A stretch of DNA of 64,000 nucleotides from Pseudomonas sp. CHM02 (GTDB lineage: Bacteria; Pseudomonadota; Gammaproteobacteria; Pseudomonadales; Pseudomonadaceae): contig NZ_JFCA01000016.1 in the NCBI RefSeq assembly GCF_000612585.1, positions 1-64,000 on the forward strand. The letters are read 5' to 3'. Below are positions 17,155 to 27,725 of this stretch, piece after piece. Within the stretch, counting starts at the first letter, position 1; the number at the start of each line of letters is the position of its first letter. The translations under genes and the position numbers were made by a program. The notes under the pieces were generated by a model that did no database searches, was not told the origin of the DNA, and saw nothing but the letters and a program-made list of their open reading frames with translations.

Positions 17155-17328
17155 GGTCAATCCTCTTGAGAACGCTGGCATCGTAACCGCTATTTCATTT
17201 GATGGGTAGTTACACACGACAAAATACTAACCTGAATAATTCATTTGACAGGTTACTGTTTTACGCGCAGCTTTTGAAAACGGTAACCCTTAATTTAATC
17301 CAATCTAGTTACATGAGGTGCATTTTTC
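17155..17328. promoter_or_regulatory. Divergent promoter region with operator-like repeats
   Basis: A perfect inverted repeat TAACCTG 17228-17234 / CAGGTTA 17249-17255 is centred between the genes. TTCATTTGA occurs twice in direct orientation (from 17194 and from 17240), each followed by a GGT..TAC-like element, and GTAACC recurs further on. This AT-rich region is a plausible operator for the CGNR protein. Confidence 0.5.
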
Positions 17329-18207
17329 ATGACCACTCCAGCCCCTGTCGTTCACTACCGTCACGTCGATGTCGATGGCGTTCGCCTGTTCTACCGCGAG
17401 GCTGGCGAGCCGTCCGCGCCAGTCATGTTGCTGCTGCACGGCTTCCCCAGTTCGTCGCACATGTATCGCGACTTGATCCCCCTGCTCGCCACGCGTTTCC
17501 GGGTGATTGCCCCGGATTTGCCCGGCTTCGGCTTTACCGAAGTGCCGGCCGAGCGCGATTACCACTACAGCTTCGATAACCTGGCGATCACGGTTGGACA
17601 TTTTGTCGATGCGCTGGCGTTGAACCGCTACGCCTTGTACGTCTTCGATTACGGCGCGCCGGTCGGCCTGCGTCTGGCGGTAGCTCACCCGGAACGTGTG
17701 AGCGCCTTGGTGTCGCAAAACGGCAACGCGTACCTGGAAGGCCTGGGCGATGCGTGGGCGCCGATCCGTGCCTATTGGGCCGAGCCGAGCCAGGCCAATC
17801 GCGAGGTGATCCGCAACGCCGTGATCAGCCTGGAGGGCACGCGCTACCAGTACTTGCACGGGGTAAACCAGCCGGAACGGGTGGCGCCGGAATCCTACAT
17901 GCTCGATGTCCTGCTGATGCAGCGCCCCGGCAATGACGAGATCCAGTTGGACCTGTTCCTCGACTACCGCAACAACCTGACGCTGTACCCGGCGTTCCAG
18001 GCGTTCTTCAAGGCCAGACAAGTGCCGACACTGGTGATCTGGGGCCAGAACGATCCGTTCTTTATTCCACTTGGGGCCCATGCCTATAAAACCGATAACC
18101 CCAACGCTGTGGTGGAACTGCTGGACACCGGCCACTTCGCCCTCGAAACCCACGCGACCCATATCGCCGAGCGGATTCACGCGGTACTGGGCAACGCCAT
18201 CAACTGA
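17329..18207 (+). CDS. Alpha/beta hydrolase (epoxide hydrolase / haloalkane dehalogenase-like)
   Basis: The 292-residue cytosolic hydrolase shows the oxyanion-hole motif HGFPSSS (about 38-44), an Asp at the nucleophile elbow (VFDYGAPVG, about 106-114), which points to the Asp-nucleophile branch (epoxide hydrolases, dehalogenases) rather than Ser esterases, and the catalytic His in DTGHFALE. Asp in WGQNDPFF fits the acid. Substrate unknown. It is divergently transcribed from the CGNR regulator. Confidence 0.88.
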   Translation: MTTPAPVVHYRHVDVDGVRLFYREAGEPSAPVMLLLHGFPSSSHMYRDLIPLLATRFRVIAPDLPGFGFTEVPAERDYHYSFDNLAITVGHFVDALALNRYALYVFDYGAPVGLRLAVAHPERVSALVSQNGNAYLEGLGDAWAPIRAYWAEPSQANREVIRNAVISLEGTRYQYLHGVNQPERVAPESYMLDVLLMQRPGNDEIQLDLFLDYRNNLTLYPAFQAFFKARQVPTLVIWGQNDPFFIPLGAHAYKTDNPNAVVELLDTGHFALETHATHIAERIHAVLGNAIN

Positions 18208-18316
18208 TGGCACACCACGAAACCGCGCGTTCGTCCAGTGAATAAAACAGACTGGCCGGGTGCCTGGGGCCCTGTTAAAACAGCGAAAAGCCTCATCAAC
18301 GCTGGAGAAGCACCCC

Positions 18317-19375
18317 ATGAGCACCTGGCCAGACACCCGCCTTATCGACCTGCTGGGCATTGATGTGCCGATCATCCAGGCCCCCATGGCCGTCGGCACC
18401 ACCCCCGCCATGGTCATCGCCGCCAACCAGGCGGGCGCGCTGGGGTCATTGCCGGCTGCAGCGCTGAGCATCGAGCAACTGCGCGACGCGCTGACCACCA
18501 TTCGCCAGGCCAGCCCACGCCCCATCAACGTGAATTTCTTCTGCCACCAACCGCCCGCACCGGATGCTGCGCGCGATCGACGCTGGAAGGCGTTGCTGCA
18601 ACCCTACTACCGCGAATTGGGGGCCGACTATGACGCGCCAACCCCGGTGTCCAACCGTGAACCGTTCAACGAAGCGGCGTGCCAGGTGGTGGAAGAATTC
18701 CGCCCCGAAGTCGTCAGCTTTCACTTTGGCCTGCCGGAAAAAACCCTGCTGGACCGGGTAAAAGCCACGGGCGCGAAAGTGCTGTCTTCGGCCACCACCG
18801 TGGAAGAAGCCCTCTGGCTGGAACAGCACGGCTGCGACGCAATCATCGCGATGGGCAGTGAAGCGGGCGGGCATCGTGGGTTGTTTCTCAGCGATGACCT
18901 CAACACCCAGATCGGGTTGTTCGCCCTGTTGCCACAAGTCGTCGACGCCGTCAGCGTGCCGGTGATTGCCGCCGGTGGTATCGGCGATGCGCGCGGGATC
19001 GTTGCGGCATTCGCCCTCGGTGCATCGGCAGTGCAGATCGGTACGGCGTACCTGTTTACCCCCGAAGCCAACGTCAGTGCGTCCCATCATTATGCGTTGC
19101 GCCATGCCCAGGCCAGCGAGACCGCGCTGACCAACCTGTTCACCGGTCGCCCGGCGCGGGGCATCGTCAACCGAGTGATGCGTGAGTTGGGTGCGATCAA
19201 CCTGGCTGCGCCCGCCTTCCCAACCGCCGGCGGCGCGCTGATCCCGCTCAAGGCCAAGGATGAAGCGGGCTTCAGCAACCTGTGGTCCGGCCAGGCACTG
19301 CGCCTGGGCAAAGACATCAGCACGTATGAGCTGACACGAGAGCTGGCGGAGCAGGCGCTGGCCAAGTTCAAATAG
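18317..19375 (+). CDS. Nitronate monooxygenase (2-nitropropane dioxygenase family)
   Basis: An FMN-dependent enzyme that oxidises alkyl nitronates such as propionate 3-nitronate. The 352-residue TIM barrel shows PIIQAPMAVG at the N-terminus, the GSEAGGHRG segment and AAGGIGDARG phosphate-binding motif, then GTAYLFTPE. ATG 18317 follows GGAG; the frame is open to 18260 but not family-like there. It follows the hydrolase by about 110 bases on the same strand. Some relatives act on other substrates, so the substrate is inferred. Confidence 0.88.
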   Translation: MSTWPDTRLIDLLGIDVPIIQAPMAVGTTPAMVIAANQAGALGSLPAAALSIEQLRDALTTIRQASPRPINVNFFCHQPPAPDAARDRRWKALLQPYYRELGADYDAPTPVSNREPFNEAACQVVEEFRPEVVSFHFGLPEKTLLDRVKATGAKVLSSATTVEEALWLEQHGCDAIIAMGSEAGGHRGLFLSDDLNTQIGLFALLPQVVDAVSVPVIAAGGIGDARGIVAAFALGASAVQIGTAYLFTPEANVSASHHYALRHAQASETALTNLFTGRPARGIVNRVMRELGAINLAAPAFPTAGGALIPLKAKDEAGFSNLWSGQALRLGKDISTYELTRELAEQALAKFK

Positions 19376-19420
19376 AACCCTCGCCCAAGGCAACTTTGCA
19401 CTGTACCGGCAATGGCCAAC

Positions 19421-19444
19421 CGCTATATATTCCCATACATAGCG
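19421..19444 (+). promoter_or_regulatory. ModE-type operator upstream of modA
   Basis: A 24-base palindromic element with half-sites CGCTATAT and TACATAGCG fits the TATAT-N7-TAYAT pattern for ModE, the molybdate-responsive repressor. It lies 51 bases upstream of the modA ATG, an expected operator position. The modE gene is not in the window. Confidence 0.75.
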
Positions 19445-19464
19445 GTTAAGCCTTCTACCTATAA

Positions 19465-20253
<789 letters not shown>

Positions 20254-20934
20254 ATGCCGTTATCGAGTGCCGATTTTTCCGCTATTTGGTTGACCATCAA
20301 ACTGGCTTCACTGACCACCGTGATCCTGCTGGTCATCGGCACTCCGATTGCCCTGTGGCTGTCGCGCACCCGTTCCTGGTGGCGCGGCCCCATCGGTGCT
20401 GTCGTCGCCTTGCCGTTGGTGTTGCCACCGACGGTGATCGGCTTCTACCTGCTGTTGACCATGGGCCCCAATGGCTACTTCGGCCAGTTCACCCAGTGGC
20501 TGGGCTTGGGCACCCTCACCTTCAGCTTCGCCGGGCTGGTGATTGGCTCGGTGATCTATTCCATGCCGTTTGTGGTGCAGCCGTTGCAAAACGCCTTCTC
20601 CGCCATCGGCACACGCCCGCTGGAAGTGGCCGCGACCTTGCGCGCCAACCCGTGGGACACCTTTTTCACCGTGATCCTGCCCCTTGCGCGGCCAGGGTTC
20701 ATCACGGCCTCCATCCTGGGGTTCGCGCACACCGTCGGTGAGTTCGGCGTGGTGCTGATGATCGGCGGCAATATCCCGGACAAGACCCGGGTGGTGTCCG
20801 TACAGATCTACGACCATGTGGAAGCCATGGAATATGCCCAGGCTCATTGGCTGGCCGGCTCCATGGTGGTGTTCGCGTTCCTGGTGTTGCTGGCGCTCTA
20901 CTCCAGCCGTAAAACCAAGATGGGCTGGAGCTGA
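20254..20934 (+). CDS. modB: Molybdate ABC transporter, permease
   Basis: Inner-membrane channel of the molybdate importer, 226 residues with five or so membrane segments and the EAA loop ([25 protein letters not shown]) that docks ModC. The family-typical [14 protein letters not shown] motif follows. Its ATG touches the modA stop and its stop overlaps the modC ATG by one base, so the three genes are translationally coupled. Confidence 0.96.
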   Translation: MPLSSADFSAIWLTIKLASLTTVILLVIGTPIALWLSRTRSWWRGPIGAVVALPLVLPPTVIGFYLLLTMGPNGYFGQFTQWLGLGTLTFSFAGLVIGSVIYSMPFVVQPLQNAFSAIGTRPLEVAATLRANPWDTFFTVILPLARPGFITASILGFAHTVGEFGVVLMIGGNIPDKTRVVSVQIYDHVEAMEYAQAHWLAGSMVVFAFLVLLALYSSRKTKMGWS

Positions 20935-22019
20935 TGTCGATGATTGATGTACGCCTGCACCTTACGTATTCGGGCTTTGCCCTCGACGTGGACCTGCACC
21001 TGCCTGGGCGCGGCGTGACCGCGTTGTATGGGCATTCCGGGTCCGGCAAGACCACCTGCCTGCGCTGTATCGCCGGGCTTGAGCGGGCCGAAGACGGTTT
21101 CATCCAGATCAACGATGAAGTCTGGCAAGACAGCCGCACTGGGTTGTTTGCGCCCCCGCATAAACGTGCGCTGGGGTATGTGTTTCAAGAGGCCAGCCTG
21201 TTCCCGCATCTGTCGGTGCGGGCCAACCTGGAGTTCGGCCTCAAGCGCATACCCCGCCAACAGCGGCGTGTGGACATGGCCCAGGCCACGCAGTTGCTGG
21301 GTATCGGTCACCTGCTCGACCGCAACCCCCAGCACCTCTCCGGCGGTGAGCGCCAGCGCATCGGCATCGCCCGCGCCTTGCTCACCAGCCCCAGCCTGCT
21401 GTTGATGGACGAGCCCCTGGCCGCTCTCGACAGCAAGCGCAAAAGCGAGATCCTGCCGTACCTCGAACGCCTGCACGATGAGCTGGATATCCCGGTGCTG
21501 TACGTCAGCCATGCCCAGGATGAAGTGGCACGCCTGGCCGATCACATCGTGTTGCTCAGCGACGGCAAGGCCCTGGCCAGCGGCCCCATCGGCGAAACCC
21601 TGGCGCGGCTTGACCTGCCCATGGCCCTGGGCGACGACGCGGGTGTGGTCATCAACGGCACGGTCGGCGCCTACGACGAACACTACCAGTTGCTCACTCT
21701 GCAATTGCCGGCCAGCAGCCTGAACATGCGCGTGGCCCATGCACCGCTGGCCGTCGGCAAAGCCCTGCGCATCAAGGTGCAGGCGCGTGATGTCAGCCTG
21801 AGCCTGCAGGCCGAGGAACACAGCAGCATCCTCAACCGCCTCCCAGTGACGGTCACCCAGGAGATCTCGGCGGACAACAGCGCGCATGTGCTGGTACGCC
21901 TGGACGCCGCAGGCACGCCGTTGCTCGCACGTATCACGCGCTTCTCCCGCGACCAACTGCACTTGCACCCCGGCCAGACGCTGTGGGCGCAGATCAAGGC
22001 GGTCGCCGTACTGGCGTGA
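20934..22019 (+). CDS. modC: Molybdate ABC transporter, ATP-binding protein
   Basis: ATPase that drives molybdate uptake. The 361-residue product has Walker [10 protein letters not shown], signature [15 protein letters not shown], Walker [13 protein letters not shown] and the switch His in VSHAQDE, then a C-terminal TOBE/Mop domain (about 290-355) that senses cytoplasmic molybdate. Last gene of the operon. A hairpin GACCGC 22035-22040 / GCGGTC 22049-22054 follows, without a T run. Confidence 0.96.
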   Translation: MSMIDVRLHLTYSGFALDVDLHLPGRGVTALYGHSGSGKTTCLRCIAGLERAEDGFIQINDEVWQDSRTGLFAPPHKRALGYVFQEASLFPHLSVRANLEFGLKRIPRQQRRVDMAQATQLLGIGHLLDRNPQHLSGGERQRIGIARALLTSPSLLLMDEPLAALDSKRKSEILPYLERLHDELDIPVLYVSHAQDEVARLADHIVLLSDGKALASGPIGETLARLDLPMALGDDAGVVINGTVGAYDEHYQLLTLQLPASSLNMRVAHAPLAVGKALRIKVQARDVSLSLQAEEHSSILNRLPVTVTQEISADNSAHVLVRLDAAGTPLLARITRFSRDQLHLHPGQTLWAQIKAVAVLA

Positions 22020-22097
22020 ACAACCTTTTGGCACGACCGCATACGGCTGCGGTCAATCAGACATACCGGCCTGATTTGTTGCCAAGGAACCCGCCCC

Positions 22098-23135
22098 ATG
22101 TCCGACTCTGCGCTGCCCCGCGACCTGCATTACGTTGACGATACCCAGCCCGGCATCCGCCGCAAGACGGTGCGCGGCAAGTTCCAATACTTCGACCCCA
22201 AGGGCGTGCGCATCACCGACGCCGACGAGATCAAGCGCCTGAACGCCCTGGCGGTCCCGCCGGCCTACACCGACGTGTGGATCTGCGCCGACTCGCGCGG
22301 TCACCTGCAAGCCACCGGCCGCGACGCGCGTGGGCGCAAGCAGTACCGCTATCACCCGCGCTGGCGCGAGGTGCGTGACAGCGACAAGTACTCTCGGCTG
22401 CAGGCGTTCGGCAACGCCCTGCCGAAACTGCGCAGACAGCTGGAAGCGCAAATCGCCGAACCCGGCTTTACCCGCGAAAAAGTCTTGGCCACGGTGGTGA
22501 TGCTGCTGGACGCAACGCTGATTCGTGTCGGCAATACCCAGTATGCGAGGGACAACAAATCCTACGGGCTGACCACCCTGCGCACCCGCCATGTGGATGT
22601 AAAAGGCAGCGAGATCCAGTTCCAGTTTCGCGGCAAGAGCGGCGTCGAGCATCAGGTCAGCGTCAAGGACCGGCGCCTGGCCACGGTGGTCAAACGCTGC
22701 CTGGAGTTGCCGGGGCAGAACCTGTTCCAGTACCTGGACGAAGACGGCGAGCGGCACACCGTCAGCTCGAACGATGTGAATGAGTACCTGCACAGCCTGA
22801 CCGGTGCGGACTTCACCGCCAAGGACTACCGCACCTGGGCCGGCACCGCCATGGCGCTGGCGGTGTTGCGGGAATTGGAGTGGCAGCCGGAGTCCGATGC
22901 AAAAAGACACGTCGTGGCAATGGTCAAGGCCGTCGCCAAACAATTGGGCAACACCCCGGCGGTGTGCCGCAAGTGCTACATCCACCCCGCCGTGCTGGAG
23001 CATTTCAGCCTGGGTGAACTCTCCAGACTGCCCAAACCAAGGATACGCAAAGGGCTCAAGGCCGAAGAAGTGGCCTTGGCGATGTTCCTTGAACAACTGG
23101 CCGCGGACTTGCCGGAAAAAGCCAAGGCGGGTTAG
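22098..23135 (+). CDS. DNA topoisomerase IB (poxvirus-like)
   Basis: Relaxes supercoils through a 3'-phosphotyrosyl intermediate. The 345-residue product has the bacterial TopIB layout: N-terminal beta domain with VPPAYTDVWIC and GRDARGRKQYRYHPRW, then a catalytic domain with Arg (LIRVGN), Lys (FRGKSG), Arg (DYRTWAGT) and nucleophile Tyr294 (RKCYIHP). Stands alone after the mod operon. Confidence 0.93.
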   Translation: MSDSALPRDLHYVDDTQPGIRRKTVRGKFQYFDPKGVRITDADEIKRLNALAVPPAYTDVWICADSRGHLQATGRDARGRKQYRYHPRWREVRDSDKYSRLQAFGNALPKLRRQLEAQIAEPGFTREKVLATVVMLLDATLIRVGNTQYARDNKSYGLTTLRTRHVDVKGSEIQFQFRGKSGVEHQVSVKDRRLATVVKRCLELPGQNLFQYLDEDGERHTVSSNDVNEYLHSLTGADFTAKDYRTWAGTAMALAVLRELEWQPESDAKRHVVAMVKAVAKQLGNTPAVCRKCYIHPAVLEHFSLGELSRLPKPRIRKGLKAEEVALAMFLEQLAADLPEKAKAG

Positions 23136-23339
23136 GCGCTGCCTCCTTTCTGACTCGCAAGACGAACGCCACGCGAACAGCTAAGCCTTCCAAATGAATC
23201 TGCAACGAGCCGCCTCGCGCTTGTTGGCCTGGAAGGGTCTTGCCTGTCTTGCGGGTTGGAGCGTGCCTGAGGTCATTGCATGCGCGCTGAAAGCGTCCTA
23301 CGGTAGTGGCCGGATAATCTCACCGAGGAACCCGGCCCT

Positions 23340-24044
23340 ATGCTGCCTTCACCCCGCAAGCCTTACGTCAATGCTGCACTTGCCCATCAACAGCGCTGGC
23401 GTGGCCGAGTCGGGCTGATGCTGGTCGCCAGCCTGTCGGTACTGGCAGGCATGACAGATGCCATCGGCTTCATGGCAAGCGGCGACTTTGTTTCGTTCAT
23501 GAGCGGCAACACCACACGCCTGGCAGTGGCAATCAGCGCGGGCGATCCTGGCCTGACCGGGCGCCTGCTGTTGTTGGTGGCGACATTTATCGTCGGCAAC
23601 GCCGTGGGCGTGGTGATCAGCCGCATGAGCCGTCGCCATGCCTTGCCTTTGCTGTTGTGTATTGCTGCGCTGCTATGCGCGGCGGCGTTGCTGCCGTTCG
23701 CCGATACGTTGCCGGCGCTGCTGGCGGCGATCATCGCGATGGGCATGCTTAATGCGGCAGTGGAAGAGGTGAACGGACTGCCGGTGGGGCTGACGTATGT
23801 GACCGGGGCGCTTTCTCGGTTTGGCCGCGGGCTGGGTCGTTGGCTGCTCGGCGAGCGCCGCAGTGGCTGGCGCGTACAGTTGATCCCGTGGGCCGGGATG
23901 TTCGTGGGTGCCGTGATAGGGGCGCTGCTGGAGCAGCAGATGGGCTTGAAGGCGCTGCTGGTCAGCGGTGTGTTGGCGGGGTTGTTGGGGCTGCTCTCGT
24001 TGAAAATCCCCCGGCGCTGGCACCTGGGGTACATGCCGCGCTGA
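23340..24044 (+). CDS. DUF1275 (YoaK-family) membrane protein
   Basis: The 234-residue integral membrane protein has about six hydrophobic segments. The conserved N-terminal pattern AGMTDAIGFM-x6-FVSFMSGNTTRLA is diagnostic of DUF1275, whose function is unknown. GAGGAA lies 9 bases before the ATG. No partner gene is evident. Confidence 0.88.
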   Translation: MLPSPRKPYVNAALAHQQRWRGRVGLMLVASLSVLAGMTDAIGFMASGDFVSFMSGNTTRLAVAISAGDPGLTGRLLLLVATFIVGNAVGVVISRMSRRHALPLLLCIAALLCAAALLPFADTLPALLAAIIAMGMLNAAVEEVNGLPVGLTYVTGALSRFGRGLGRWLLGERRSGWRVQLIPWAGMFVGAVIGALLEQQMGLKALLVSGVLAGLLGLLSLKIPRRWHLGYMPR

Positions 24045-24056
24045 AGAATGGGGGAT

Positions 24057-24119
24057 GCTCGCCCGACGTTTAGGCCTCGACGTCCGTGTGCTGGTAAAGA
24101 GCCATCATGTCGGGCGAGC
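24057..24119. repeat. Eleven-base inverted repeat between DUF1275 gene and a lipoprotein gene
   Basis: GCTCGCCCGAC 24057-24067 pairs perfectly with GTCGGGCGAGC 24109-24119 around a 41-base loop that itself holds GACGT-type repeats. No T run follows, so it is not a classical terminator. It lies between convergent genes. Confidence 0.6.
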
Positions 24120-24188
24120 GGGTGAATCATAAGCTAATGCCTCGCGGCTGTCGTGCCAGGCATTTCCTAAAACCACTAAGGCAAGGGA

Positions 24189-24542
24189 TTACAGGCAGGT
24201 CGCGAGTGCGGCCAATCGCCGCTTGGCCGGCATATTGTCTTCTGCGGCGTAGTACTTGATGGTGGAACCGGTGCCCGCGCTCAGCACGTCGACAAAGTAA
24301 TCTCCCGCAGTGGTGTAAACGGTAAAACCGCCCGCCCCGGTTGGCTCCTTGAAGCCGCCAGCGTCAACGCCGAACACACTTTCATCCTGCCAGCCGAACT
24401 GCACGCACTCGGCAACGACCAGGGTGGCCTTGTCCGAAGCCAGGGTTTTGTAAGGTGTGCCCGCACGCGCCTCTTTCATCTTCGAACCCGCGCAACCGGC
24501 CAGGGCCGCCAGTACCAGTGCGCCAATTACCACCTTGTGCAT
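24189..24542 (-). CDS. Lipoprotein, hypothetical
   Basis: The 117-residue product starts at 24542 with MHKVVIGALVLAALAGCAGSKM, a lipoprotein signal with lipobox LAGC. The mature part has a Cys in VECVQFGWQDESVFGVDAGGF-like sequence and a C-terminal Cys (ATCL), which may pair. The open frame extends 33 codons upstream without a signal, so the internal start is used. Function unknown. Confidence 0.8.
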   Translation of the reverse strand: MHKVVIGALVLAALAGCAGSKMKEARAGTPYKTLASDKATLVVAECVQFGWQDESVFGVDAGGFKEPTGAGGFTVYTTAGDYFVDVLSAGTGSTIKYYAAEDNMPAKRRLAALATCL

Positions 24543-24714
24543 GCCATTGCTCCGTTGGAAAAAAACGCGACTGTACCACTGCCGCGCTGCCGACTGACGG
24601 CTGCATGAACTTTGTTTCACTGTGAAGGGCGCAGGTGCCACCTATAGTGGCGACGCTCATTTTTAGAAGTCTCCCTTCTGCCCGCCCTCCCGCGGGCTTT
24701 TTTCGCCTGGCTTT

Positions 24715-25026
24715 TCAAAGCAGCCAGCGGAACAGATAGAACAACGCCATGCTCAGCAGCACGGTCATCAACACGTTGCGCGTCCAGAACATCAACGCCA
24801 CCGCGCTGATGCCCGCCAGCAGGTACGGGTTGGCCGGGCTCAGGTTGAGTTGGTGGTCGGCCAGGAAAATGATCGGCCCACAGATCGCCGTGAGCATCCC
24901 CGGCACGGCAAACCCCAGGAACTCCCGCGCGCCACGGTTGAGGCGTACCGGCAGTCGCGGTTCGATAAACAGGTAACGGTTGAAAAATACCACCAGGCCC
25001 ATGGCCACAATCATGACGTAGATCAT
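24715..25026 (-). CDS. azlD: AzlD-family branched-chain amino acid export subunit
   Basis: Small 103-residue membrane protein with about four hydrophobic helices (MIYVMIVAMGLVVFFNRYLF at the start). AzlD is the small subunit of the AzlC/AzlD (LIV-E) exporter for branched-chain amino acids or analogues. The start at 25026 overlaps the azlC stop by four bases (ATGA), showing translational coupling. Confidence 0.9.
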   Translation of the reverse strand: MIYVMIVAMGLVVFFNRYLFIEPRLPVRLNRGAREFLGFAVPGMLTAICGPIIFLADHQLNLSPANPYLLAGISAVALMFWTRNVLMTVLLSMALFYLFRWLL

Positions 25027-25718
25027 CGTTGCCCCACTCCCAATCGCTTGCACGCATACCCCGCGCTCATGCCCAGCACGCCGGACACCACCACCGCCGA
25101 TTCCCAGTGCAGGAAACTCAGCCATACCGAAAACAGCAACGACACGGCTACGCAGACCACCGTCGGGAGGTCACGCACCACCGGCGTGATCAACGCGATA
25201 AACGTGGCGGCGATGGAAAACTCCAGGCCCAGTTGATCGAGGCCGGGAATGCTCTTGCCGAGCACGATGCCGGCCAGGGTGAACAGGTTCCAGGCGATAT
25301 AAAACGTCAGCCCGACGCCCAGCGCATACCAGCGATTGAAGGTCTCGCGGTCGTAGTGGCTGACCAGTGCGAAGAATTCGTCGGTGAGCAGAAAGCCCAG
25401 GCTCATGCGCCAACGGGTCTTGAGCGGTGACAGAATCGGGCGCAAGTGCATGCCATAGAGCAAATGCTGGGAAGTCAGCAGCAACGTGGTCAGTACGATG
25501 GAAATCAGGCTGGCGCCGCTCTTGACCATGCCGATGGCAACCAGTTGCGCGGCACCGGCAAACACGATGGCGGACAAGCCCTGGGCTTCCAGCGGGCTGA
25601 ATTGTGCATCAATGGCCATGGAACCGGCCAGCAGCCCCCATGGCGCACAGGCCAGGGACAGGGGAATGACGGCGATGGCGCCGCGAGCGAAGGCGTAATG
25701 AGGTAAGGCGGTAGGCAT
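25023..25718 (-). CDS. azlC: AzlC-family branched-chain amino acid export subunit
   Basis: Large subunit of the LIV-E exporter, 231 residues, with the family segments GAIAVIPLSLACAPWGLLAGS, SAIVFAGAAQL and LRPILSPLKTRWRMSLGFLLTDEFFA. It has about seven membrane helices. First gene of the azlCD pair. Substrate is inferred from the family. Confidence 0.92.
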   Translation of the reverse strand: MPTALPHYAFARGAIAVIPLSLACAPWGLLAGSMAIDAQFSPLEAQGLSAIVFAGAAQLVAIGMVKSGASLISIVLTTLLLTSQHLLYGMHLRPILSPLKTRWRMSLGFLLTDEFFALVSHYDRETFNRWYALGVGLTFYIAWNLFTLAGIVLGKSIPGLDQLGLEFSIAATFIALITPVVRDLPTVVCVAVSLLFSVWLSFLHWESAVVVSGVLGMSAGYACKRLGVGQR

Positions 25719-25789
25719 GGAAACGGCTCATCGACAGACAGTCGACAAGCATGCCAGCGCAACAAGGGGCTTGTCTTGAACGATCTTGC

Positions 25790-26005
25790 TCAGGCGAGCC
25801 GGACCGACACCTGCTCCACCGAATCACGCGCTTCGCGCAGTTCGTGGGCATCCTGATTGAGCCGGTGGATGGTATTGAGCAGGCGCTGGCGCAGCACTTC
25901 ATCACCGAGTTTTTCGACGGCGCGCATCAGGTCGAACGCCGCGGTTTCGTTATTTTCCGCGACGGAATCCAGGGTCTTGCGCAGGTTGCGAGTGGCACGG
26001 GTCAC
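25790..26005 (-). CDS. Small helical hypothetical protein
   Basis: The 71-residue, highly charged, helix-rich product has a GTG start at 26005 preceded by GGAAG at a good distance. No signal or membrane segment. It lies just upstream of azlC on the same strand. No known family. Confidence 0.65.
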   Translation of the reverse strand: MTRATRNLRKTLDSVAENNETAAFDLMRAVEKLGDEVLRQRLLNTIHRLNQDAHELREARDSVEQVSVRLA

Positions 26006-26255
26006 GCGGGGTCTTCCTTCATCAGCAATGGGCAGGCATTTTAGGACATTCGTGTTTCATTTTAATTTCAATCACTTGTGGCGGATTCAAAGGCGTTTGA
26101 TCCATATCAATTGAAACCGGGTTTGACCGTTACTTCAGCGACGACGCCATCGAATTCACCTGCAGGCGAACTTTGCGATCGCGAACTGATCCATGCTTTG
26201 CCCCACCGACCACGGCGCGCCAGCAACACTTGCTGGGCCATCGGAGCGTTAACCC

Positions 26256-27539
26256 ATGCTTGTCGCAATTGCCATTTTCATCTTCACCATCGTATTGGTC
26301 ATCTGGCAGCCCAAGGGTCTGGGGGTGGGCTGGAGCGCCACGATGGGCGCGATCCTGGCCCTGGCCTTCGGCGTGATCAGCCTGGGTGACATTCCGGTGG
26401 TGTGGCACATCATCTGGAATGCCACCGGGACCTTTGTCGCGCTGATCATCATCAGCCTGTTGCTGGACGAGGCCGGTTTCTTTGCCTGGGCCGCCCTGCA
26501 TGTGGCGCGCTGGGGGCGCGGACGCGGCCGGCGATTGTTTGCCTATATGGTGCTGCTCGGCGCCCTGGTCTCGGCGCTGTTCGCCAACGACGGCGCGGCG
26601 CTGATCCTGACGCCGATCGTGATGTCGATGCTGCTGGCGCTGCGCTTTTCTCCGGCAGCGACCCTGGCGTTCGTGATGGGAGCAGGCTTTATCGCTGACA
26701 CGGCGAGCCTGCCGCTGGTGGTGTCGAACCTGGTCAATATCGTTTCGGCGGACTACTTCAAGATCGGCTTCAACGAATACGCCGCCGTGATGGTGCCGGT
26801 GAATGTCGTCAGCGTCGCGGCCACACTGGCGGTGCTGCTGTGGTTCTTCCGTCGCGATATCCCGCAGACCTACGACCCTGCCGACCTCGAAGATCCCGCC
26901 AGCGCCGTCCACGACCGTGCCACCTTCCGCGCCGGCTGGTGGGTGCTGGGCATCCTGTTGGTAGGTTGCTTTGCCCTGGAGCCGTTGGGCATTCCGATCA
27001 GCGCGATTTCCGCCGTGTGCGCCGTGCTCCTGCTGGTGATCGCCGCCAAGGGCCACAAAATTTCCACGCGCAAAGTGCTGAAGGAAGCACCGTGGCAAAT
27101 CGTGATCTTTTCCCTCGGCATGTACCTGGTGGTCTACGGCTTGCGTAACGCCGGCCTCACCACCTACCTGGCCACCTGGCTCGATACCTTCGCCACTTAT
27201 GGCGTGTGGGGCGCGGCCATGGGCACCGGTGTGCTGACGGCATTGTTGTCCTCGGCGATGAACAACCTGCCGACGGTGTTGATCGGCGCGCTGTCGATCG
27301 AGTCCAGCCATGCCGTCGGCGTGGTCAAGGACGCGATGATCTACGCCAACGTGATCGGCAGCGACCTGGGCCCGAAAATCACCCCCATCGGCAGCCTGGC
27401 CACCTTGCTGTGGCTGCACATCCTGGCACGCAAGGGCATCATCATCACCTGGGGTTACTACTTCAAGGTCGGCATCGTGCTGACCCTGCCGGTGCTGTTG
27501 ATCACCCTCGCCGCCCTCGCCTTGCGCCTGAGCCTTTAG
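26256..27539 (+). CDS. ArsB-type arsenite efflux permease
   Basis: The 427-residue inner-membrane protein has about 11-12 helices and ArsB/ion-transporter motifs: [62 protein letters not shown] and [12 protein letters not shown]. It would export arsenite or antimonite by proton exchange. No arsR, arsC or arsH lies nearby, so its induction is not of the usual ars-operon kind, or the substrate differs. GGAG lies 9 bases before the ATG. Confidence 0.85.
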   Translation: MLVAIAIFIFTIVLVIWQPKGLGVGWSATMGAILALAFGVISLGDIPVVWHIIWNATGTFVALIIISLLLDEAGFFAWAALHVARWGRGRGRRLFAYMVLLGALVSALFANDGAALILTPIVMSMLLALRFSPAATLAFVMGAGFIADTASLPLVVSNLVNIVSADYFKIGFNEYAAVMVPVNVVSVAATLAVLLWFFRRDIPQTYDPADLEDPASAVHDRATFRAGWWVLGILLVGCFALEPLGIPISAISAVCAVLLLVIAAKGHKISTRKVLKEAPWQIVIFSLGMYLVVYGLRNAGLTTYLATWLDTFATYGVWGAAMGTGVLTALLSSAMNNLPTVLIGALSIESSHAVGVVKDAMIYANVIGSDLGPKITPIGSLATLLWLHILARKGIIITWGYYFKVGIVLTLPVLLITLAALALRLSL

Positions 27540-27696
27540 CGGAGAATATTGCGGGCAATCAGTAAGTCTGTAGCGTGGTATTGATCTATCTGGCAGTTCT
27601 GGCGGCACAGGGCAAATGAAGTTATATACCCGTCAACTTGCGAGTGCCTCTTGTCTGAATGAACTCTGAACATCGGGCACTTTAATTAATCATGCG

Positions 27697-27725
27697 TTGA
27701 CATTTTGTAACCGCCTGAGTAGATT
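27697..27725 (+). promoter_or_regulatory. Sigma-70 promoter of the mgtA leader
   Basis: A perfect -35 TTGACA 27697-27702 and a -10 TAGATT 27720-27725 are separated by exactly 17 bases. It would start a transcript with a leader of about 720 bases before mgtA. GCCCC 27726-27730 and GGGGC 27742-27746 plus a T run form a weak terminator-like structure immediately downstream, perhaps ending transcription from the preceding gene. Confidence 0.6.

Noticed and set aside
26130-27608. Open frame of 492 codons on the minus strand
   Set aside because: Antisense shadow of the ArsB-type gene with low-complexity Gln/Arg/His composition.
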